DNA from: Fodinibacter sp045807225
GTDB taxonomy: Bacteria > Actinomycetota > Actinomycetes > Actinomycetales > Dermatophilaceae
Assembly: GCA_045807225.1 (NCBI GenBank)
Contig: JBJMHU010000019.1
Coordinates: 1 to 11,199, forward strand
DNA: 11,199 nucleotides
Reading direction: 5' to 3'
The notes under the pieces are model-generated. The model ran no database searches and had not been told where the DNA came from. It worked only from the letters and a program-made list of their open reading frames with translations. The translations under genes and the position numbers were made by a program. Position 1 is the stretch's first letter. Each line of letters begins with the position of its first letter. Below are positions 6,824 through 11,199 of this stretch, one piece after another.

Positions 6824-6829
6824 TACCGT
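6824..6829 (+). promoter_or_regulatory. -10-like TACCGT, leaderless promoter of uvrB
   Basis: TACCGT ends 6 nt before the ATG at 6836. The intervening bases are A followed by five Gs, which touch the start codon and so are too close to serve as a ribosome-binding site. This spacing supports ATG 6836 over any upstream in-frame start. Confidence 0.55.
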
Positions 6830-6835
6830 AGGGGG

Positions 6836-8947
6836 ATGCGTCCGACCACCGACCTCCAGCGCCGCCTGGCCCCCTTCGAGGTCGTCTCCGACTTCGAGCC
6901 CGCCGGCGACCAGCCGACGGCGATCGCCGACCTCGCGCGCCGCGTCCGGGCGGGGGAGCACGACACCGTGCTGCTCGGCGCCACCGGCACCGGCAAGTCC
7001 GCGACCACCGCATGGCTCGTCGAGCAGGTGCAGCGCCCCACGCTCGTCATGGCGCCCAACAAGACCCTCGCGGCCCAGCTCGCCAACGAGTTCCGCGAGC
7101 TGCTGCCGCACAACGCCGTCGAGTACTTCGTCAGCTACTACGACTACTTCCAGCCCGAGGCCTACGTCCCGCAGACCGACACCTACATCGAGAAGGACTC
7201 CTCGATCAACGACGAGGTCGAGCGGCTGCGGCACAGCGCCACCAACAGCCTGCTCACCCGCCGCGACGTCATCGTGGTCGCCTCGGTGTCCTGCATCTAC
7301 GGCCTGGGCACGCCGCAGGAGTACGTCGACCGCATGGTGCGGCTGCGGGTCGGCGACGAGATCCAGCGCGACGACCTGCTCCGCCGGTTCGTCCAGATGC
7401 AGTACACCCGCAACGACCTCGCCTTCACCCGCGGCACGTTCCGGGTTCGCGGCGACACCGTCGAGATCATCCCGATGTACGAAGAGCTCGCGGTGCGCAT
7501 CGAGTTCTTCGGCGACGAGGTCGAGGCGGTCTACACCCTCAACCCGCTCACCGGCGAGGTCGTGCGCGAGGAGCAGGAGATGTACGTCTTCCCCGCCTCG
7601 CACTACGTGGCGGGCCCGCAGCGCATGGAGCGCGCGATCGCCGGCATCGAGTCCGAGCTCGAGGAGCAGCTGGCGCTCTTCGAGAGGCAGGGCAAGCTGC
7701 TCGAGGCGCAGCGGCTGCGCATGCGCACCACCTACGACATCGAGATGATGCGCCAGGTCGGCTCGTGCTCGGGCATCGAGAACTACTCGATGCACATCGA
7801 CGGGCGCTCGCCCGGCACCGCCCCCAACTGCCTGCTCGACTACTTCCCGGAGGACTTCCTCCTCGTCATCGACGAGTCGCACAACACCGTCCCGCAGATC
7901 GGCGCCATGTACGAGGGCGACGCCTCGCGCAAGCGCACCCTCGTCGACCACGGCTTCCGGCTGCCCTCGGCGATGGACAACCGACCGTTGAAGTGGGAGG
8001 AGTTCCTCGAGCGCATCGGGCAGACCGTCTACCTCTCGGCCACCCCGGGTCCCTACGAGCTGGCGAAGGCGAGCGGGGTCGTCGAGCAGATCATCCGCCC
8101 CACCGGCCTGGTCGACCCCGAGATCATCCTCAAGCCCACCAAGGGCCAGATCGACGACCTGCTCCACGAGATCCGCACCCGCTCCGACAAGAACGAGCGC
8201 GTCCTGGTCACCACCCTCACCAAGAAGATGGCGGAGGACCTCACCGACTACCTCCTCGACAAGGGCGTCCGGGTCCGGTACCTGCACTCCGACATCGACA
8301 CCCTGCGCCGGGTCGAGCTGCTGCGCGAGCTGCGCCTGGGCGAGTACGACGTGCTGGTCGGCATCAACCTGCTCCGGGAGGGGCTCGACCTTCCCGAGGT
8401 GTCGCTCGTCGCGATCCTCGACGCCGACAAGGAGGGCTTCCTGCGCAGCGCCCGCTCGCTCATCCAGACCATCGGGCGCGCCGCCCGCAACGTGTCCGGC
8501 CAGGTGCACATGTATGCCGACAAGGTCACGCCGTCGATGGCCGAGGCGGTCGAGGAGACCAGCCGGCGCCGCGAGAAGCAGATCGCCTACAACCTCGAGC
8601 GCGGTCTCGACCCGCAGCCGTTGCGCAAGAAGATCGCCGACATCACCGACATGCTCAACCGCGAGGACGCCGACACCGAGGAGCTGCTCGGCTCAGGTCG
8701 CGCCCGCTCACGGGGCAAGAGCGACGGTGGGCGGGGCGGTCGAGGTGCGGCCGCGGCCGACATCTCGCTGGGCGCCCGTCGCGCGGAGCCGGTTGCGGCC
8801 AGTGACCTCGCCGGCCTGATCCAGGAGCTCACCGCCCAGATGCACCAGGCGGCCGGCGACCTGCACTTCGAGCTCGCGGCCCGCATCCGCGACGAGATCG
8901 GCGACCTCAAGAAGGAGCTGCGTCAGATGAGTGAGGCCACGAAGTGA
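6836..8947 (+). CDS. uvrB: UvrABC system protein B (excinuclease subunit)
   Basis: UvrB is the damage-verifying helicase-like subunit of nucleotide excision repair, loaded by UvrA and then bound by UvrC. The 703-residue protein is complete. The Walker A motif GATGTGKS is at 48-55 (Lys54). The beta-hairpin that clamps one DNA strand starts at YYDYFQPEAY (101-110). The Walker B box DESH is at 346-349, followed by the LSATPG helicase motif. Motifs V and VI appear as GINLLREGLDLPEV and IGRAARN (547-552). A Gly/Arg/Ser-rich linker near residues 620-650 joins the C-terminal UVR helical hairpin (about 658-698) that contacts UvrC; it explains the slightly greater length than E. coli UvrB (673 aa). 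The start is set by the conserved RRLAPFEVVSDFEPAGDQP opening and the -10-like motif 6 nt upstream. No full LexA box was found upstream. Confidence 0.98.
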   Translation: MRPTTDLQRRLAPFEVVSDFEPAGDQPTAIADLARRVRAGEHDTVLLGATGTGKSATTAWLVEQVQRPTLVMAPNKTLAAQLANEFRELLPHNAVEYFVSYYDYFQPEAYVPQTDTYIEKDSSINDEVERLRHSATNSLLTRRDVIVVASVSCIYGLGTPQEYVDRMVRLRVGDEIQRDDLLRRFVQMQYTRNDLAFTRGTFRVRGDTVEIIPMYEELAVRIEFFGDEVEAVYTLNPLTGEVVREEQEMYVFPASHYVAGPQRMERAIAGIESELEEQLALFERQGKLLEAQRLRMRTTYDIEMMRQVGSCSGIENYSMHIDGRSPGTAPNCLLDYFPEDFLLVIDESHNTVPQIGAMYEGDASRKRTLVDHGFRLPSAMDNRPLKWEEFLERIGQTVYLSATPGPYELAKASGVVEQIIRPTGLVDPEIILKPTKGQIDDLLHEIRTRSDKNERVLVTTLTKKMAEDLTDYLLDKGVRVRYLHSDIDTLRRVELLRELRLGEYDVLVGINLLREGLDLPEVSLVAILDADKEGFLRSARSLIQTIGRAARNVSGQVHMYADKVTPSMAEAVEETSRRREKQIAYNLERGLDPQPLRKKIADITDMLNREDADTEELLGSGRARSRGKSDGGRGGRGAAAADISLGARRAEPVAASDLAGLIQELTAQMHQAAGDLHFELAARIRDEIGDLKKELRQMSEATK

Positions 8948-9032
8948 CCGACGCGCCGGACGCCCTGAGGTCCGGAACGTCGCCACCGCTGGACGTGGAT
9001 GCCGCGCCGACCCGACGTCCCGGGCGGATGCC

Positions 9033-9389
9033 GTGACGCCCGGACCGGCTCAACCGTCAGGGCCGTGGGCCGACTACGCCCTGGCCAAGCCGGGCGCCTG
9101 GGCCGACCAGCCGTGGGAGGGCGACCACGTGGCGAAGGTGGGCGAGAAGATCTTCTGCTTCCTCGGGTCGGAGACGGTCGGCGTCAAGTGCGGCACCCGG
9201 GCCGAGGCCGACGAGTGGCTCGCCGAGTATCCCGACGACGCGTCCGTGATGGCGTACATCGGCCGGCACGGCTGGAACACCCTGCGGGTGGGTGGGGCCA
9301 TCCCGGACGGCGCGCTGCGCGAGGCGGTCGACACCTCCTACGACCTCGTCGTCGAGACCTTGCCGAAGCGGCAGCGACCGTCCGGCTGA
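9033..9389 (+). CDS. MmcQ/YjbR family protein
   Basis: A small protein of 118 residues of the MmcQ/YjbR (DUF419) family, whose members have a double-wing, CyaY-like DNA-binding fold and poorly known roles. Family features visible are the opening YALAKPGAWADQPWEGDHVAKVGEKIFCFLG, the central VGVKCG strand, and a later MAYIGRHGWNTLRV strand. An acidic AlREAVDTSYDLVVETLPK helix closes the domain. The GTG at 9033 gives the usual family length and has only a weak purine stretch upstream. The same frame stays open back to an ATG at 8931 inside the uvrB end, 9 nt after AAGGAG. That start would add 34 Arg-rich, non-family residues and overlap uvrB by 17 bases. The gene lies 85 bases after uvrB without a promoter motif, so read-through from uvrB is likely. 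Confidence 0.82.
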   Translation: MTPGPAQPSGPWADYALAKPGAWADQPWEGDHVAKVGEKIFCFLGSETVGVKCGTRAEADEWLAEYPDDASVMAYIGRHGWNTLRVGGAIPDGALREAVDTSYDLVVETLPKRQRPSG

Positions 9390-9395
9390 GCGCGG

Positions 9396-9435
9396 ACCGG
9401 CACGGCATTCGACCGCGTCGTCCCGCGCTGCCGGT
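9396..9435 (+). terminator. Weak hairpin after the MmcQ/YjbR-like gene
   Basis: A 7-bp inverted repeat (9396-9402 with 9429-9435) with a 26-nt loop lies just after the stop. It could help end transcription before the separately promoted TerC gene. A stem this short is expected often by chance in such GC-rich DNA. Confidence 0.2.
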
Positions 9436-9490
9436 GCGACCCCGGCCGTCCGGCTGGTCGCCGATGCACAGAACCGCCCCGGCGTCTCGG

Positions 9491-9496
9491 TAGAGT
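9491..9496 (+). promoter_or_regulatory. -10-like TAGAGT, leaderless promoter of the TerC-family gene
   Basis: TAGAGT ends 7 nt before the GTG at 9504, within the 114-base gap after the MmcQ/YjbR-like gene. It overlaps another in-frame GTG at 9495, which could not be the first codon of a transcript started from this motif. Confidence 0.55.
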
Positions 9497-9503
9497 GGCG
9501 CCG

Positions 9504-10526
9504 GTGACCTTCGCGATCCTGCCGACCGCCACCGAGTCGTTGAACCTCGACCCCTGGGTGTGGTGGGTCACGATCGGGGTGGCCGTCGCCATCCTCGCCT
9601 TCGACATCGCCTGGATCGCGCGCAACCCGCACCGCCCCAGCAACCGCGAGACCGGTCTGGCCCTCGCGGTCTACGTCGGAGCGGCCATCCTCTTCGGCCT
9701 CGGCATGTGGTTCTTCGCCGGGGCCCAGCTCGCCGGCGAGTTCTTCGCGGGCTGGCTCACCGAATACTCGCTGTCGGTCGACAACCTCTTCATCTTCATC
9801 CTGATCATGGCGAAGTTCGCCGTGCCCGAGAAGCTGCAGCAGTTCGCCCTCATGGTCGGCATCGTCATCGCGATCGTGCTGCGGGGGCTGTTCATCTGGC
9901 TCGGGGCGGCGGCGATCGAGCGGTTCAGCTGGGTGTTCTACATCTTCGGCGCCTTCCTCCTCTACACCGCGTGGAAGCTGATCAGCGGGGGTGAGAGCGA
10001 CGACGACGAGTACGAGGAGAACCGGTTCATGAAGTTCGTGGAGAGCCGGTTCCCGGCGACCAAGGACTACGACGGCACCAAGCTGTTCAGCCTCCAGAAC
10101 GGCAAGCGGCTGGCCACCCCCCTGTTCTTCGTGATCATCGCCCTCGGCACCACCGACCTGCTCTTCGCCCTCGACTCGATCCCGGCGATCTACGGCCTGA
10201 CCAGCGAGCCCTACATCGTGCTCACGGCCAACCTCTTCGCCCTGATGGGCCTGCGCCAGCTCTACTTCCTCATCGGGGGCCTGCTCAAGAAGCTGGTCTA
10301 CCTCAGCATCGGCCTGGCCGTGCTGCTCGCCTTCATCGGCGTCAAGCTGCTGCTGCACGCCCTGCACACCAACGAGCTGCCGTTCGTCAACGGTGGCGAG
10401 AACGTGCCGGTCCCCGAGGTGCCGATCTGGATGTCGCTCGCGGCCATCGTGCTCATCCTGGGCACCACGACCGTGCTCAGCCTGATGAAGACCCGCCGCG
10501 ACGAGCGCGACGCGGTCGGGTCCTAG
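9504..10526 (+). CDS. TerC/Alx family integral membrane protein
   Basis: A 340-residue polytopic membrane protein of the TerC family. Members are linked to tellurite resistance and, for Alx and related proteins, manganese export and metallation of exported proteins. About eight or nine hydrophobic segments are visible. The diagnostic motifs are YSLSVDNLFIF with Asp93, and GTTDLLFALDSIPAIYGLT with Asp218 and Asp224, acidic residues proposed to bind metal within the membrane. Between the two halves lies a charged cytoplasmic loop (GGESDDDEYEENRF and following). The second half continues with FALMGLRQLYFLIGGLL, also family-typical. Two GTG starts are possible; 9504 is preferred over 9495 because a -10-like TAGAGT ends 7 nt before it. 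A yybP-ykoY manganese riboswitch, common upstream of such genes, is not possible with this short leader. It is convergent with the next gene. Confidence 0.9.
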   Translation: MTFAILPTATESLNLDPWVWWVTIGVAVAILAFDIAWIARNPHRPSNRETGLALAVYVGAAILFGLGMWFFAGAQLAGEFFAGWLTEYSLSVDNLFIFILIMAKFAVPEKLQQFALMVGIVIAIVLRGLFIWLGAAAIERFSWVFYIFGAFLLYTAWKLISGGESDDDEYEENRFMKFVESRFPATKDYDGTKLFSLQNGKRLATPLFFVIIALGTTDLLFALDSIPAIYGLTSEPYIVLTANLFALMGLRQLYFLIGGLLKKLVYLSIGLAVLLAFIGVKLLLHALHTNELPFVNGGENVPVPEVPIWMSLAAIVLILGTTTVLSLMKTRRDERDAVGS

Positions 10527-10541
10527 CGGAGCCTTCAGGGC

Positions 10542-10575
10542 CCTGAGGCGCCCGTACGGGCTTCGCAGCCTCAGG
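10542..10575. terminator. Branched hairpin, likely bidirectional terminator
   Basis: Bases 10542-10549 pair perfectly with 10568-10575. Inside lies a 12-base palindrome (10550-10561). It sits between the convergent TerC-family and EamA-family genes and overlaps the stop codon of the latter (10571-10573). Position fits a shared terminator; there is no T-run. Confidence 0.5.
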
Positions 10576-11199
10576 CGCCGGCCGACTCCGCCGGGTCCTT
10601 GCGGGCCCCGAGACCCAGCACCAGCGCCGAGGCGGCCACGACCAGCCCCATGCCGAGCAGCTGGGTCGGGGTCAGCCGCTGCCCGAGCACGATCAGCCCG
10701 GCCAGGGCCGCGGCCGCCGGCTCGAGGCTGAGCAGGATCCCGAACACCTTCGCCGAGAGCCGCCGCAGCGCGAGCAGCTCGAGCGAGTAGGGGAGCACGG
10801 ACGACAGCACGGCGATGCCCAGGCCCTTGGCCAGCGTCTCGGCGCTCCACAGCGGCACGCTGCCGATGCCCAGGGGCAGGGTCACCACGGTGGCCACCAC
10901 CATCGCCAGCGCCAGCCCCTCGAGGCGGGGGAACTGGGCGCCGGTCCGTCCGGACAGCACGATGTACGCGGCCCAGAACGCGCCGGCCGCCAGCGCGAGC
11001 GCGATGCCGACCACCTCGAGGTCCGCGAGCGGCGTGCTCAGCGCCTCCGAGATCAGTAGGACCCCCACCCCGGCGGCAGCGACGGCCACGGCATCCACCC
11101 ACCGCCGCGACAGGACCGCCGCCAGCGTCAGCGGCCCGATGAACTCGATGGTCACGGCCACGCCGATGGGCAGGTGCGCGAGCGAGCTGTAGAAGGTGA
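10571..11199 (-). CDS. EamA family transporter, RhtA-like, N-terminal part outside window
   Basis: C-terminal part, about 208 residues, of a drug/metabolite transporter (DMT/EamA) superfamily exporter in the inner membrane. The frame is open to the right edge, so the first codons are missing. The visible sequence begins TFYSSLAHLPIGVAVTIEFIGPL. With LPYSLELLALRRLSAKVFGILLSLEPA and an LGQRLTPTQLLGMGLVVAAS ending, this closely resembles the threonine/homoserine exporter RhtA, though substrate is not proven. About six to seven membrane segments remain of the usual ten, including a complete C-terminal EamA repeat. The tail is short and charged (ARKDPAESAGA). An in-frame GTG at 11161 would start inside a conserved helix and is not a credible start. 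The gene is convergent with the TerC-family gene and shares a hairpin with it. Confidence 0.88.
   Translation of the reverse strand, partial: TFYSSLAHLPIGVAVTIEFIGPLTLAAVLSRRWVDAVAVAAAGVGVLLISEALSTPLADLEVVGIALALAAGAFWAAYIVLSGRTGAQFPRLEGLALAMVVATVVTLPLGIGSVPLWSAETLAKGLGIAVLSSVLPYSLELLALRRLSAKVFGILLSLEPAAAALAGLIVLGQRLTPTQLLGMGLVVAASALVLGLGARKDPAESAGA

Noticed and set aside
6755..6835. Longer uvrB starting at an upstream in-frame TTG
   Set aside because: The extra 27 residues lie within decayed repeat sequence, are not family-like, and would be cut off by the leaderless promoter just before ATG 6836.
6545..8509. Long minus-strand open frame opposite the LLM gene end and uvrB
   Set aside because: The translation is low-complexity Val/Leu/Asp/Gly-rich and mirrors uvrB codon structure. 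uvrB is unambiguous on the other strand.
9378..9457. 11-base direct repeat (CCGTCCGGCTG) around the MmcQ-like gene stop and in the following gap
   Set aside because: It is too short and too GC-rich to treat as an attachment site or duplication. No mobile gene lies near it.
9390..9503. Manganese (yybP-ykoY) riboswitch before the TerC-family gene
   Set aside because: No such fold is apparent, and the -10-like motif 7 nt before the start leaves no room for a leader.
9057..11102. Long minus-strand open frame across the MmcQ-like, TerC-family and EamA regions
   Set aside because: It runs in a different frame from the real EamA-family gene and antisense to TerC. The product is acidic/His-rich filler with no domain.

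Overview
The window is very GC-rich, uses GTG starts and codes almost without exception in C/G-ending codons. Two of its enzymes belong to coenzyme-F420-type families, its CoaE carries the actinobacterial GrpB fusion, and the gene order rpsA - coaE - uvrB matches the mycobacterial rpsA-coaE-uvrB neighbourhood. Together these point to a chromosomal housekeeping region of a high-GC actinomycete. A Micrococcales/Intrasporangiaceae-like organism is my guess from style only. No mobile element, RNA gene or CRISPR array is visible.

Layout, left to right. (1) The 3' part of rpsA (ribosomal protein S1), closed by a very strong 17-bp hairpin. (2) A plus-strand run of three separately promoted genes: a DUF4184 membrane protein, a PPOX-fold F420-type oxidoreductase, and the fused dephospho-CoA kinase/GrpB gene coaE. 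(3) A minus-strand group II PLP-dependent decarboxylase, convergent with coaE, whose N-terminus carries an in-frame 24-bp tandem repeat. (4) A divergent plus-strand luciferase-like (LLM) F420-type oxidoreductase whose 3' end is imperfectly duplicated in the spacer before uvrB. (5) uvrB (excision repair), followed by an MmcQ/YjbR-like gene and a TerC/Alx-type membrane protein. (6) A convergent, 5'-truncated EamA/RhtA-like exporter running off the right edge.

The genes do not form one pathway. They are translation (S1), CoA biosynthesis (CoaE) and DNA repair (UvrB) core genes with accessory enzymes and transporters between them. The clearest shared property is regulatory: six plus-strand genes have a TANNNT -10-like hexamer ending exactly 6 or 7 nt before the chosen start codon, the arrangement expected for leaderless mRNAs in actinobacteria.

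I did not find a convincing novel multi-gene system. The points most worth checking are the leaderless-promoter series, an over-represented octamer (GGATGCCG, 11 copies, all co-oriented with the local gene), the proline-rich repeat in the decarboxylase, and the 41-bp tandem duplication upstream of uvrB.
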